Origin: Melampsora larici-populina 98AG31 | Taxonomy: Eukaryota; Basidiomycota; Pucciniomycetes; Pucciniales; Melampsoraceae | Assembly: GCF_000204055.1 (NCBI RefSeq) | Contig: NW_006768777.1 | Span: 110,936-174,935, forward strand | DNA: 64,000 nucleotides | Reading direction: 5' to 3' | Part shown: in pieces, positions 9,646 through 21,974 of the stretch | How the letters are laid out: every line of letters begins with the position of its first letter | Position numbering within the stretch: position 1 is the first letter of the stretch | The notes under the pieces: model-generated | The model's database searches: none | What the model was told of the DNA's origin: nothing | Seen by the model: only the letters and a program-made list of their open reading frames with translations | Made by a program: the position numbers and the translations under genes

Positions 9646-12600
9646 ATCTTTTGATTGAAACTGGAAGAAGCTGGTATGATTTTCTATACAGACACTGTGT
9701 TAATAGAGAGACCATGTTTTGAACAAGTTGCTCCACCACACCTTTGGGGATCAAGGATCTTGATAAGTCTTGAGAAATCATAACCATTTTTTGCTACTAC
9801 CATTTGGATAGTGTGCATGAGATCATCAAAATTGTAATGAAATGAAGGAAAGAAAAATTCAATTGAGTGAATATCAAGATTAGATGCTTGAATACTGTTG
9901 GATTGAATCTGAATCCAACAGAATGACTCTTACTATAAGATAAAAGAAGAAGAAAAACATTGACAAAACATTATAGGAAGATTGTAAAGGATACATTCAT
10001 ATCATAAGGCAAAGAAAGCATCTAGGACTGAAACAGATTGAGGTTATAAAGTAGGGACCAAAACACAAAATTAAATGCTGTCATAAGCTATAATAATGTC
10101 ATTGTACAGATTTGGAAATGTGATATAATGAGAATGAAAAATTAAAAATGCTTTGATAATGAATGTATTTGAGAAGAGTGTATACCAATGTTAAAACCAG
10201 ACACAAACAACACAACAGAAATCCAACAACAAATGTTGATTTCAGTATATCACTCACCAAAATCTCAGGGATATGACCACTCTTGAGTATCAAAATGTCC
10301 ATTTTCTACCTTCAATCACATTTATAAACCAGATCAACACTTCTTGGCACTGAAATCACAAAGTGATTTCCCATGTTGAATTTTTGTTTTTCAAAAGCAT
10401 TTTGTGTGTATCATAATTTCAATACAACTTTTGTCTTGTTTATAATTTATGTCTATCATTTCAATACCCCTGAATTCTGGTTTTATGCACAAGCATAAAG
10501 GCTTTTGGTTCATGCTCACAGAAGTAATTGAGCTCATTATGAACCTCACAAACTACACATTTGATGGTGCCATAAAGTGCCATACTCACCAGAAAATAAC
10601 AGTTAAACCATCTTGTTGTGTCACAGCTCCCATACAAATCAGGCTTTGAAATTTCAGCCAACAGTGAGTACAAACTTGGCTTGTTCTAGGTTTGTACTTG
10701 AGTGAGCTACAGAGGTTTGGATTTTTATCAAAATCAGCCATATAGGCTATATCCTACATCAAAGGCGCACATCCAACAACTCCAATTATTATGTAGGTAT
10801 TGTAAAAATTGTAACAACAGTAGTCATTAAACACCAGGTTCAATTTGACTAATTATCCAATTGCATTTTCAGTTTTTGCAAGGATGGTACAGGGCTACCT
10901 TTCCTTCTGTGGTCCATGGTTCTCAGCTGTGGAGAAGTTTTCAGCCCCTGCCAAAGTTTTTGGTGCTCATGGGGAAAGCTTTCCCCCAGGACTATCTTGC
11001 TCCGGATTTTGTTCCACTGATGACTCTGCATAAGGGTGTAGTTGCATTCAAATTATCTCAACCTCCTTGGCTCCAAAAACATTGTGAGTACAACTAGTCT
11101 GAACATAGCTTTGAAGCAAGTTTCCACTACAGGAATCACAAGCATGAGGTATGGTGGGCAGTGCCTCAATATGTGAAATTGGGTATTTCGAGGAAAAAAA
11201 CTATCCAACCCAAATAATTGATCTGATTTTAAGGCCAAGGGTAGAAATGGAATCCTCACATTGATAGCAATCCAACTTTGTAATGAACAAATTGGTTTTT
11301 GACTGTCTAAATGTTTTCAATTTTTACAGTAGAGGGATTATTTTCATACAATTTAGTTTTGGATATAATGTAAAAAAAACAAAATCTGGAACTTTGTCAC
11401 CTGTTCAACTAGTGAGGACAAAAACTAACACAAAAATTAGTCTTTGATAAAAATATAACAAAAGGGAAAAAATAGAGATTTTAGTCAGTATTGGTCTGGG
11501 AGTCAAAAGCAACTCTTTTATGAGACGAGTTTCAGTAATCTCTGACCATTCTAATTATTAAGAGCAATACCTAACAAGGAATGTCAACATTTGATAAAAA
11601 TATAAGAAAAAAGGGAGCCAATTACACTTTAAATTTAACATCTTTTGCAGAGTTGCAAGTAATGCTTTCATGTGATTGATATTTTGGTGATGTTGATGGT
11701 TTGATGGATGATGAAAAATGGGGTGATGAATGATATGATTCACATAATCATTGGAGAGATGAGGTGATGAGAACTTGGTGATTGAGATCAATAATTGAAC
11801 TGATTGATCAAATTTTTGTGAGATGATTGAAATGGATTGCTTAATATCAATGATTGTATTTCTGGAGTTGAGTTTAATGATAAGTGGAATGATTTGATGA
11901 TAATCAGTGATATATTTTCTGCTCTTTGTGATTGAGATGTTAGATTTAATGATAGATTGAATAATTTCTTCATCTTTCAAGACTTGTTTTGAGATTGATT
12001 GATCAACAAGAATTGATTGATGAATTGATTGATAAAACAATTGATAAGTGATGGAGAAGATGAAATTGAAGTTGAAGTTGATAACCTTAACCAAAATGAG
12101 ATTATCTTAAACTAAATTTCAATGAGTTATATGATTGATTGGAAGATGTAGATTAGAAATGATTTGAGGGGTGTTGTCTTGGATCCTAGCAGCAAGACAG
12201 ATTATACCTTTGGAAAACTTGGGAAAACTCTATAAAATGTTATAGACACCAAAGCTACAAGTCTTCCTCAATGAAAATCCGTTATGGCTTTTGAAAAAGA
12301 CATGTTTGGATACATGGCTATAGGCAAGGTGAGGGGCACACAGAACTTTTCTTTGGTCCAAAGACTGTTTATCTGAAGGGTAAGAAGTTATGGTGGATTG
12401 AAAAACTCCCTATCCAACATTTTCTTGCTCACACACCAAATTTTGTGGACAACCAATAAGTCCATCCCTTGCAAGTTGCAGGTTGGATTGTCAAGAGGGA
12501 CTTTGTTAGGTTAGAACTTGGATGTCACGTGAAGGCTGGTCTTGGGTACCGGCCACATCCCAGTCACTGGGCATACCACAAGGCCTATTAACTCCACACA

Positions 12601-13407
12601 GCACCCTCATTGATCATCTGCTTCGCCTGGCCAATGCTACTTGAACATATCAATCTGAAACGGAAATCATCAAGCTTGCATGCGGCCCGAGCAAAAATCC
12701 CTGCAGAGTCCTGAAGCCGTTGCTTGAGTCACAGGAACAGATCCAGATGTACATTACAATGCAAGTTGAGAACTGGTTATAAGTTACAGGCTTCCAATAT
12801 GATTGTTTTTTTCTAATGAAATTGACATCACTCCATACCTCAATTGATGTTATTCTCTTGCTGTGCCCAGAAAATTGCTCCACTGTCATGGTTTACTATA
12901 TATTTCTCTCCTGCTATTTTTCCTATGGATTCATGAGACTAACCGCAACATAGGGTCTTGGTGTCACACAAGTTTTTCATTTGGCTTGAACGATGATGTA
13001 ATATCTGGGGTGATACATGGGGCCAGATCTTTACCAATACAACTACTTTGCAGGGTGGTAGATGCTTATTGTAAAATTTGGCGCGTGCAGGTAAAAGAGG
13101 CGTGTAAAAGGTGCATTGAAATATAGGTATAAATGCTTTGCTTGAATAAAAAGAACATAACACAAATCACTACATAAAGAGCTTCTTCAGAATTTGACCC
13201 CCACAGATTGCACACAATGACTTGGGGTATATTTTCCAGAAATAAAATATTCAAAAGGAATAAAATATCTTCATGATGCTTAGATGAGGCCGGGAAATCC
13301 GTTTCAGGTCAGAAATGATGTAGTAGAACGCGCGCCTCGGGGTTTTCTCGCACCAGACTTTGGTCATAGCATTGAAATTCGAAAATATACTGCTCCAATG
13401 GGGTCTT
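9646..13407. other. AT-rich stretch without supported genes
   Basis: No frame here shows coding character beyond chance. From about 11,640 to 12,095 the sequence is a degenerate TGATTGAT/ATGATTGA simple repeat; it creates a 178-codon minus-strand frame made of Ile/Ser/Asn/Gln, which I do not accept as a gene. Bases 12,470-12,720 are more GC-rich but show nothing recognisable. Confidence 0.6.
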
Positions 13408-15697
13408 TCATTGATATCCAACAAACTTCTTCTCTTGGTAGTATACTGGCACTCCAGCATCGTAGCAAGCTTTGGTAGTTCGTACTCCCTTGGCTCTTGC
13501 CCGTGCAATATCTGAAGGATAGATTGATAGTCGGACAAAACATCAGTGTTACCAAGCAAGTGTCTGTGAAAGGCTTCTGTAAAAAGACTTACCTTCGCGA
13601 CTACAATCGCAAACTGGAATATTGAACAAGCAATCCGAGTTCACATCACTAGGCAAGGTACTGAAGAAGTTGTATCACACATCAGTCATCTTGCCAGTTT
13701 ACCTGAATTCGAAAGGTGATGCAAACTTACCTGTTTTGATAAGGATCGTACTCATATTTTCCATATTTTGTCTGACATGTCCATGCAGCCTTAGTCAAGA
13801 AGGCTGTTGAGAATCCGTATTTTGATTCAATAAGTTCTGCTCCATATATCTTCATCTTAGTATGAGATCCTTTAGCCTGAACTATATTCATCATCCTAGC
13901 AAAAATTGTTTAGTGTCAGAATTCTGTTACGTTTGGTGCGTCGCATGAGTGAAGAAAGAAACCCGATACATACACGTTATCTTTTCCGCAGTATGACAGT
14001 ACACCCTTGTTGTCAAATGCACCCCCAGCTCCTGAATGAACGCAAGGGTCCTAAGAGAATTAAAGAGATGTCAGCTCGAAATCACTTCGCGAACGTTGCT
14101 GATTGCTGAGACAGTGAGTACACCAAGACAACTGTTACAACTTACACTTCCTCGGGTAATGTATATGTTCTAGTAAAAAAGCGTTTCGTCAGAGATGAAC
14201 ATGACGATGTAATCATCAGAAATTAAACCGCAGCTTCTGTAAAAGTTGCCTACCTGTGCGCGCATGATAGCCCCTAATAATTTCAATCTGACGATATTTT
14301 CAAAACTTGTTTGTATCTCAAACTGTGGCCTCTTGAGTGGTCGCTCTAGGAATATACCATTTTTCAGGACCCCGTACATCCCATCATCAGAACTGATTCC
14401 AGCACTCAGAACGTTCCTTGTGTAGTTTGAGATACGCTCTTGGGCTTGGTCTTGCATCGTTGAAAGCATCCAAGCAAAATTTGTCCACTGTGACGATGAT
14501 TTAGGAGAGGAATTTAGGTGCGATAAATCACGAGTTCATTTTTTGGTTGTCTCAGAACAAACACTGACCTTTGTGTATCCACTGACGACGTCAGGCGGTG
14601 CACGAATGACGTTCTGATAAAACCAGATTTCTGAAGCAGTTGTATATAGAACACCTTGTAGACCGACCCAAATCCAGACGCCCATTCCCGGGAAAATCAT
14701 ACCAGGCAAAGCCCCTGAGAAAGCAGCCACTAGACCGAGCCAGCTAGTTTCACAATAGCAGCATATTAGAGTTTCCAAAATGAATTACAATCCTACAATC
14801 TATCGAGTGAGGGACAAACTACTGACGTTGCAGATTCTACTGGAAGTGCACTCCTTTCAGGACAAAGGTCTGTGACCTTTTGGGGCAGAAACCAAATATC
14901 TTAGAATTACGAGTTACTTCCGATGACCATCATAGGTTGCAGAATTGAACTGACCATAGAGGGGGCGATGTCTTTTTTGACGAGATGAAAATCGTGGAAA
15001 ATATAAGCAAGAATCGGTATAAGTCGGAAGGCATAATCAGTTAGCTGGCGGAAGACTAAGCGATGGATATCACTCTTCACCTTGCACTGTCCCAATTCTA
15101 TTTTAAAATGATTTAAAGGCGTCAGCATTTAGATAGATCATCTTCAGATACGTATGCGTTACTCACCCATAAGCCAAAGAAGTGTATAGATCGTTCATCA
15201 GCTGACTCCAATTTTGAGTGGCCACCAGGATGTACCAATCAGGAGGTTTTGCACTACTACATATCTATTGACAACTCGTCAGCTTGAATATTCTTACGTG
15301 AATGTATTTTTTGAATCTTAACTTGTCCCGCATCACAAGGTGCTCCAATTCCGCACACGAAGTTGGTCATGTTGGCTTGATCAGCATATGTCTGTAGAAA
15401 GGTAAATTGAAAAATAAATGAACAGCGGTTTCTCTTTCTTGAGATCAAGCCTCGACGTACTAGTAATGGCATAGTCTCGCCACCGACATATCCTTTCATA
15501 TAATTGTCTAGGTCCAGACTGTTCCATAACTCCTGCTTCAAAGGCATTTTCGTACAATTTGTCCGTGCTGCCTCCAGAGCTGGTCCAACAAGAGATACAG
15601 TCGAGTTGAAGGGTACTTCTGCCAATGATAGACACGAACGCCATGAGAGAATCGTGACCAGGGAGTGGACAAGCGAGAGCGAGTTCAATCTTGTCAT
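13408..15697 (-). CDS. DUF7872-like secreted/membrane protein
   Basis: A gene of about nine exons reading right to left. It starts at 15697 with a hydrophobic leader (MTRLNSLSLVHSLVTILSWR). Next come NCTKMPLKQELWNSLDLD, then GGETMPLL spliced to TYADQANMTNFVCGIG and CDAGQ, then ICSS-AKPPDWYILVATQNW and LMNDLYTSLAYG. A Gly-rich hydrophobic segment follows (ALPGMIFPGMGVWIWVGLQG), then CVHSGAGGAFDNKGVLSYC and MMNIVQAKG. Near the end are LPSDVNSDCLFNIPVCDCSREG and KACYDAGVPVYY, with the stop at 13408-13410. This order of Cys-containing blocks matches the fungal DUF7872 family as I remember it; its molecular role is unknown. Introns have GT...AG borders (for example gtacgt...acag near 15,390-15,465). 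The leader and Cys pairs suggest secretion or membrane topology. Exact exon edges between 14,100 and 14,900 are approximate. Confidence 0.7.
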
Positions 15698-16476
15698 GTC
15701 GGATTCAACGATTGGGAAATGGTGTCAACTTGAAGGGGTAAGGTACAAAAGATTGGTTGGATGACTAGATTTTGGTTTCACTGATGATTATGATTTATGG
15801 CTCTTGAGGCTGAAGATAAGACAGAGCCTTGAACAAGCGTATCGAGTCTGCGCGCGAGACTAAAAGGCGTTACTGATAAGAAAATTACAAAGATGGAACA
15901 CCGCAATCAAACCTGAACCGAGCGTGATTCCGGCTGTGAGGCTAACCTATCTTTCTCCATGAGCTCATGGTGACATTTCGAATCATCCTCTCCATCTCGA
16001 GATTAAGTTGCATCATAGCCTAGATAATTCTAGGTCCCATGGAAAGGCGACCTTTGATTGATTTCGGTGAGACACAAGGGGAGAGACAAGCTACTTGCTG
16101 CTTATGGCTCGAGGTGAGCCGGAACTTGTCGGAACGGATGGTCAAGGGATAAGTTTCGATCTTTCTGTTAGAGGATTTGCTACGCTGAGTCAGGAGAGTT
16201 GTGCCCACTTTGAGGTTTCATATTTTGTTAATCAGCTATCACCCATCGTCATTAAAGTATGTACACTACGGTCCAAACTTTGAGGGCCCTTTTGTACTCA
16301 GAACGACCATAGTCACCAGCATTCTCATAAGCAGTAGGCACAATTTTAACGTTTTTTTACTATTCAGAGTGAATTTTGACTTTGGGATCAGTGCAAAGGC
16401 TCATTAGGTTACGAGTGATATACCACAGGGTCTCGCAGTATTCCTGCTTCCCGATCTAATCCCATGCTGACCCACG
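15698..16476. other. intergenic, nothing recognised
   Basis: Upstream region of the minus-strand DUF7872-like gene. No ORF with coding character, no clear repeat and no RNA gene seen. Confidence 0.5.
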
Positions 16477-16478
16477 TA

Positions 16479-16759
16479 CAGCCCTTTGCAGAATTGATGA
16501 CTTTGGAAAAAGAGAAAACACTTGAGTTTTCAAAGAAAACCTGCGAGTTTTTTTCAAAAACTCATCGAGTTTTTTAAAAACTGAGCGAGTTTTTCAAAAA
16601 CTGAGCGAGCTCTTTCTCTTTTAGAATTACTGGGCCAGGTTTCCAAAAAAAACTCACTGACTTTTTGAAAAACCCAGCAGTTTGTTGACAAAACTCGGTC
16701 ACTTTCCAAAAAAACTCGAGGTTTTTTTTCTTCAAAGTCATCAATTATGCAAAGGGCTG
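16479..16759. mobile_element. TA-flanked fold-back MITE, copy 1 (Tc1/mariner type)
   Basis: A 281-bp element starting CAGCCCTTTGCA and ending TGCAAAGGGCTG, flanked by TA on both sides (16477-16478 and 16760-16761). The ends pair as GATGACTTTGGAA / TTCAAAGTCATC. The interior is mostly runs of A or T around GAGTTTTT/AAAAACTC, so nearly the whole element folds on itself. No coding capacity. TA target sites and full-length folding fit a Tc1/mariner-derived MITE. Confidence 0.85.
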
Positions 16760-16793
16760 TAGTTGGAACAGGTTTTGACAAACAGGAATAGTA

Positions 16794-17052
16794 AAGCCCT
16801 TTGCATGATTGATGACTTTGGAGAAAAAAAACCTTGAGTTTTCAACAAAAAAAACCTCGAGTTTTTTCAAAAAGTGACCGAGTTTTTTTGAAAACCTACT
16901 GAGTTTTTCAAAAACTCATTGACATTTGAAAATTTCAAGAAAAACTCATTGACTTTTTCAAAAACTTGGTAGTTTTTTGAAAAAACTCAGTCACTTTTTA
17001 AAAAAACTCAAGGTTTTTTCTTCTTCAAAGTCATCAATCATGCAAAGGGCTG
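16794..17052. mobile_element. TA-flanked fold-back MITE, copy 2
   Basis: A 259-bp relative of the neighbouring element, in direct succession and 34 bp away. It begins AAGCCCTTTGCATGATTGAT and ends with ATGCAAAGGGCTG, flanked by TA (16792-16793 and 17053-17054). Same A/T-run and AACTC-rich interior. The first base differs from copy 1 (A instead of C), so it is a distinct insertion rather than an exact duplicate. Confidence 0.85.
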
Positions 17053-17098
17053 TAGTAGGCGAAATTGTTTATTTCACATCCCCTGGCATTAATAATTA

Positions 17099-18176
17099 GG
17101 ACAGCACTATTTGGCAACCGCCTTTTTTGACCCAATGCCCGGTTTTTGGATACTTGTTAGTCAACGCCCTATTTGATTGAAATATAGCCCGGTTTGAATT
17201 TGAAATCATGATTTTTTGAAATTGCGCTGGCTGGCTCAGCAAACATGCTCGCCACCAATTTGTTCATTCAAATGTCTCATTTTCTCACTCATCATCAAAG
17301 GTCAATTTTACCTCTTCGCGCCCTTGCTTGAAGCGTCAAAAAACTCTTGGATCTGTTTATCACAGAGATCAATAACTTTTGGATTTCAAAACCAAACACA
17401 TAAAACAGCTCGATAGAAATAAAAAAAAGTGTTAGAGTAAGTAAGAGGAAGTAATCATACAAAAAGAGGGAGACATGAGCAACGAGTGTGAGAATTTAAG
17501 ACTAAGACAAAATTTACACAACACAAACCACAACAACTCATCAATCAACAAACATGAGATGGTGAATTGAGACCAAGAGAAAAGTATACAACACCAAAAA
17601 CTGCATATCATTTTTGTTCAATCCACATATTGAATTGGGTCCCTTTTGATCCAGGTGGGTAATTTGGTGCTATCAAGCATTGCTGCGTTGCGGTGCTTGG
17701 AAAGAAAGACAGTTGGATCTTTTGAGCGGAGGCAAACAAAGAAAGTCGTGAGGTGAAGTCAGTACCGGAAGAAAGAAAATGAGGAAAAGAACTTGAACAA
17801 CACACTTACCATCTTTAGGCGATTCACGTTGGCTAGTCACCTTCAAAATTGAACGTTTGATCTTCCCAATGCGGAAGGGATAGAAACGTTGGTTCGTTCC
17901 AAAGGAGATTTGATTGTTGAAGCTTGATGTGGTGGTCGAGAAATGGTGATTGCCCAGTTTGATATTTGATTGGAGGTGTTCTAGTAGCCCGGTTTCTCAT
18001 GGTGAGAAGCCCTCTTTTGAATACAAAAGCTGTTTACTTGTTTGATGCCCGGATTGGCTGCGGCTGCGGCCAAATTTGGCGGAGACAGGGCCGAGTTATG
18101 TGAGTAAAGCGCGGATAAGTACCAAAACCCAACCGGGTGTCAGGTTAAAAAAAGTGGTCGCCAAATAGTGCTGTCC
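17099..18176. mobile_element. ~1.08-kb non-autonomous DNA element, TIR GGACAGCACTATTTGGC
   Basis: The ends are inverted copies: GGACAGCACTATTTGGCAAC on the left, and on the right the complement of GGACAGCACTATTTGGCGAC, continuing imperfectly through a T-run and ACC. Both ends are flanked by TA (17097-17098, 18177-18178); the palindromic ATTA/TAAT flanks leave the true target-site length open. Inside are CCCGGTTT-type motifs in both halves and no ORF with coding character. Superfamily not assigned. Confidence 0.75.
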
Positions 18177-18178
18177 TA

Positions 18179-20150
18179 ATGATTATTGGCGGGAAACAAT
18201 CTGCCCAGGTTTACATAGTAACCAAATTCTTTTGGGCTGGTTGACGGTACCCAAAGCCACAACAGTACCATCTGTTTCCACAAAGAGTGACGGGGTCAGA
18301 CTATGAGAAACAGGAGAAATAGCCTTAGGTTGAGGGTAGGTTTCTCCTGACGCAAGCTTGAAGATTTGTAGAGTGAAGCAAAAATCCTTTCACTCTCTAC
18401 CCCTTCCATGTGTGTCAACTTCCCCATAGTCAACTATCCCACACTCAGATCTGGAGTCTTCCACTCTCTCTTCTCTCACTTTAAGCTTCAGCTTAAGCTC
18501 TTCTTTTCAAAACCCGCCCGCCGCCCGAAAGTGTCCGTCCCGGTACGATACAGTGTTAACGGAGTAATTGAAGTGCATAAGTGGAATATGCTTTGGAAAT
18601 GAAGAATCGTGGCCCACGCCATGGGCTCTATTAGTTGTAAGTTGGTAAGTTTAAGTATGGTGAGTTATAGTCGGCATAAGTTATGTGTGTGGAGAGGGAG
18701 TTGCCTAGCCCACCGTTCAGCGCTCTCCAATCTCAGGTTCTTGGTGGTCCTACCTCCCTCTGTCCTTGTTGGGCAGGCCCCCCCTGCCCCCCCCCAAAGA
18801 AACCCAAGTGTTCAGAGAACGGATACTTGAGTTTGAATAGGACAAACTATGAGTACTTATATTCTATACATTACAACTAAGCAAATACATGAAATGTGAT
18901 ATGAACACTAAATGTAAACTGGACTCAAATTAGAAAGCTCACCTCTTCTGAGACTCCGTCCAATAGAGAGTGGAGGGGCATTTGTAGCAAAAGTAAAACT
19001 TGCACCTTGTATTTTTGAGGTTTCTAATTGATAATTTGTTATGTTTTTGGAAAAGTTAAGTATTGATTATATTTTGTGGAATTTGATTTGAAAGAAAATA
19101 AATGTAAAAGGTTTTGAGTGAATCACCCAAAATTAATTGCTGCTTCCCACCAAAGGCACAACGTGTTAGGACACTTCTACCGTAGCAAGAAGGGTAAGCT
19201 AAGACTGGGTGCACATGTAAGTTACATACACGACAGGGTTGGGTGGGCCAAGGACACAGAGAGAGGGAGGAAAATTTTCCTCCTCTCTGGTGGAGTTGGT
19301 GGTTAGGTCCATCCATAGGGACTTAGTTAAGTTTGCCTCTCTACTATCCCTTTCCCTGCACCTCAGTCGTAGAAATAGAGAAACAAACTCTTCAAGTTGA
19401 TAAACATAAGTATTTAAAAATTTAACGCCCACCCACCATCCCTAGGCTAGGACAAGACTCTCCGGTAACCTTTCTCAGGCTCTTTACACGGTTTAGAGCA
19501 TGGAATAGACCGTGGGTCAGAGCCTGTAGGGCCTCTAACGTAGGCCCTGAGGTGACCTGGCACAATTCCACACTCAAGAACCCCCCCCAAACCTATTCTC
19601 AACTTAGGAGATCCTAAGTTAGGATTGCATAAGGCTGAGAACAGGATAGGTATTGTTAGCACATGTAAACTAGATATATCCAAAATACAGAGCTTGTTTC
19701 CACCTAGCACTTACCCATGGATCAATGATAGAATGACCTTTGATTCTCTTGACACAAAAATTATTCTTTGGAATTTCAAAAGTACTAGAGCATAGGCGGG
19801 CCCGCCCAGAAAACAAAAAATGCACTATATTTTGTCTGAATGTGTTGTGACGCCCTCTTTCATGCATAGGGATAACCCTCAGCTCTGGATACTGATACCA
19901 TTCAGGTCAAGGCATACAGCCGGAAAGCTTTTTCTATTGGATGCAATAGTCTAACTACATCCTTCTTATCCATAATACAGTAAGTAAAGTGGGCCATACA
20001 CTCAATTCCCCTTTCCTGATTTAGTTGCTGTCACATGTGGAGTGCCTGGTACTGGGATGCCCACTGCATCAGTATAGTTTGAATTTGGAGAAAAGGGAAG
20101 AAGGTGAACAGAAGGTACAGAACGGAAATTGCAGCACAAACACTCAGTAA
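18179..20150. other. repeat-derived sequence without supported genes
   Basis: No coding frame is convincing. The segment has C-runs (18,779-18,800 and 19,575-19,590) and a pyrimidine-rich tract at 18,380-18,500, consistent with retrotransposon leader or LTR debris. A possible Copia-type primer site is listed separately at 19,883. Confidence 0.4.
19883..19900 (-). promoter_or_regulatory. possible retrotransposon primer-binding site (minus)
   Basis: On the minus strand this reads TGGTATCAGTATCCAGAG. The first eight bases (TGGTATCA) match the initiator-tRNA-Met-type primer site of many Copia elements. No matching LTR pair or pol gene is seen nearby, so it is at most a relic. Confidence 0.3.
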
Positions 20151-20154
20151 TTAT

Positions 20155-20775
20155 ATGCACTGCAAACATTATGCAACTTCCCCAAGTGGGTGGGAAAAAA
20201 TTATTGGGATTATGATTTGTCATAAAATGATCTATCACTCCACACCTGAGCCATAACACCCACACTACATATGTGTAGCAGGCTCAGTGAATAGGTGGTT
20301 ATCATGTACATACAGTTCTGCTCAGTTATCTGCTCATCAGGATAAGTTATTCATATGTAATACATGCTGTAATGTTTTTCAGATTGACAAAAGCATTCAA
20401 AAGATTGACTACATAACTTACTCAACGTTTTGGTGTAATCTCATCAACCCAACTGCATGTAACACCCTTTCTGTTACTAAGAAATAGCTTCAACAATAAT
20501 GCCCGAGCAGCTACATAGTCATATGTAGTGAATTTTTGGGACAATTTTTCCAAAGTCAAGAAAGTTACATGTGGTATAACATGTGATTTATTTATCCTGA
20601 TGGGCAAAAAACTGAGCAGACCTGTATGTACATGACAGACAACTATTTACTTAGCTTGCTGCACATATGTAGTTTGGGTGTTATGGCTCAGGTGTGCAGT
20701 TTTGGTTCCTTTTATGACAAACTTGACTATTGATCATTTTCCTCTTCCAACTTGGGGAAGTTGAATGATGTTCAC
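20155..20775. mobile_element. fold-back element with ~290-bp imperfect arms
   Basis: The arms are centred near 20,467. Examples: CAACTTCCCCAAGTGGG near 20,170 pairs with CCAACTTGGGGAAGTTG near 20,752. CACCTGAGCCATAACACCC near 20,243 pairs with GGGTGTTATGGCTCAGGTG near 20,676. CATGTACATACAG near 20,304 pairs with CTGTATGTACATG near 20,622. No ORF. TSD not identified because the outer limits fade. Confidence 0.75.
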
Positions 20776-20809
20776 AGTGATGTGTTGAAAAGAGAGAGGA
20801 TACAACTGT

Positions 20810-20950
20810 CACTGCCAGCATTAAAGAGGTTCCCAGATGGGAATATGGGTCATAGGAATCAGACAGCCTTTGTGAGTACATATATCACAATGGAGGTCTG
20901 ATCCATACAACCCATATTCCCATCTGGGAACCTCTTCAATGCTGGCAGTG
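20810..20950. repeat. hairpin with ~40-bp arms
   Basis: GCCAGCATTAAAGAGGTTCC (20814 on) and its complement ending at 20950 form near-perfect arms that include CCCAGATGGGAATATGGG. The loop is about 60 bases. It lies 35 bp right of the larger fold-back and could be its outer part or a separate element. Confidence 0.8.
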
Positions 20951-21248
20951 TGTAGTCTATAGATGAATTCAGGATCCAAAGTGGAAAATGATAAAGACAT
21001 TGTTGAAAAGTCAGGTGGCATTGGTAGGCGTGCAGCACTGCCATGACAGGACAAAAGGAACAAAGAGGTCAAGAGAAACATGTAATAGGATAGACAGGTG
21101 TCTCTGAACACAATAGTGAGGTTTCAAGGTATACAAAGAGGATCTCCATGTTGCTTGTCACGTGGAGGTGTAGCAGAATTGCTGTTGTACACAAAGGAGC
21201 ATGTGCTCATATGATTGAGGATGGCATATAGCTTACAAAAGTTTAGGC

Positions 21249-21690
21249 ATGGAACCAAGTATTGCAACACTTTTAGTTGTAAGAAGAGTCAAAGAAGAGG
21301 TCAAATGCAACCATGGATGGAAACTAATAAAGACATTTGACCTGTTGGAGGAAAAGCAGATCTACCGGCGGCAATCAAGATTTTCAAAAGTGATGAGCGT
21401 TTGTGATGACTGTCAACAATCCAAGTTGTGTAAATTCTTGTTCTAATTGGCAATCAGAGACCTCAGTGATAGAGAGAATTGTAACACTTTGGGTTGAAAG
21501 AGGCAGTAGAAAAGAGGTGAAACACAACCACATACAGAGACAACAAAGACATTTGACCAGTATAGTGAAAAGCAGATCAACCTGCAGAGATTGAGGGTTT
21601 CAAAAATGATAATCCTGTGTGGACTATGAAAAATCCAAGTTTGTGTTGAATGTGGTTCCAATCGGTGATCAGGGACCTTGGTGTTATATA
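21249..21690. repeat. diverged tandem duplication, unit ~220 bp
   Basis: Two successive segments share AAAGACATTTGACC, GAAAAGCAGATC, AATCCAAGTT and a GATCAGGGACCT/AATCAGAGACCT block in the same order. Divergence is large and neither copy has a continuous reading frame. Confidence 0.6.
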
Positions 21691-21974
21691 GACATTTGAT
21701 TTTGATGTTGGCTTATGAATGTCCCAATAGTAAACAGTGGAGACATATCAAGAGACCATTGTTGATTCCCTATCTCTTGCTGATTTCTCTTTTCATGGTC
21801 AGAGCAACCTGAGGATCTCCAAAACAAGGATCAATTAGATTGGTTTCTTAGAAGAAAGAAAGTACAATTTGGTTTTCAATCATAGCTCACAAGCTAGCAT
21901 ACCATTAATGTAAGCAAGAACAAGAGGTTTATGACATGACATCTTCCACCCTCAGAACTGAAAAGCAACAAATC

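Noticed and set aside
11558..12094. 178-codon minus-strand frame
   Set aside because: Made by a degenerate TGATTGAT simple repeat; only Ile/Ser/Asn/Gln-rich text with no domain.
12180..12480. Possible degenerate transposase text (LDPSSKTDYTFGKLGKTL)
   Set aside because: Too short and too broken by stops to assign to hAT or any other family.
18408..18880. Short plus-strand frames with Pro-rich text
   Set aside because: Produced by C-runs; no start context, splice structure or family support.
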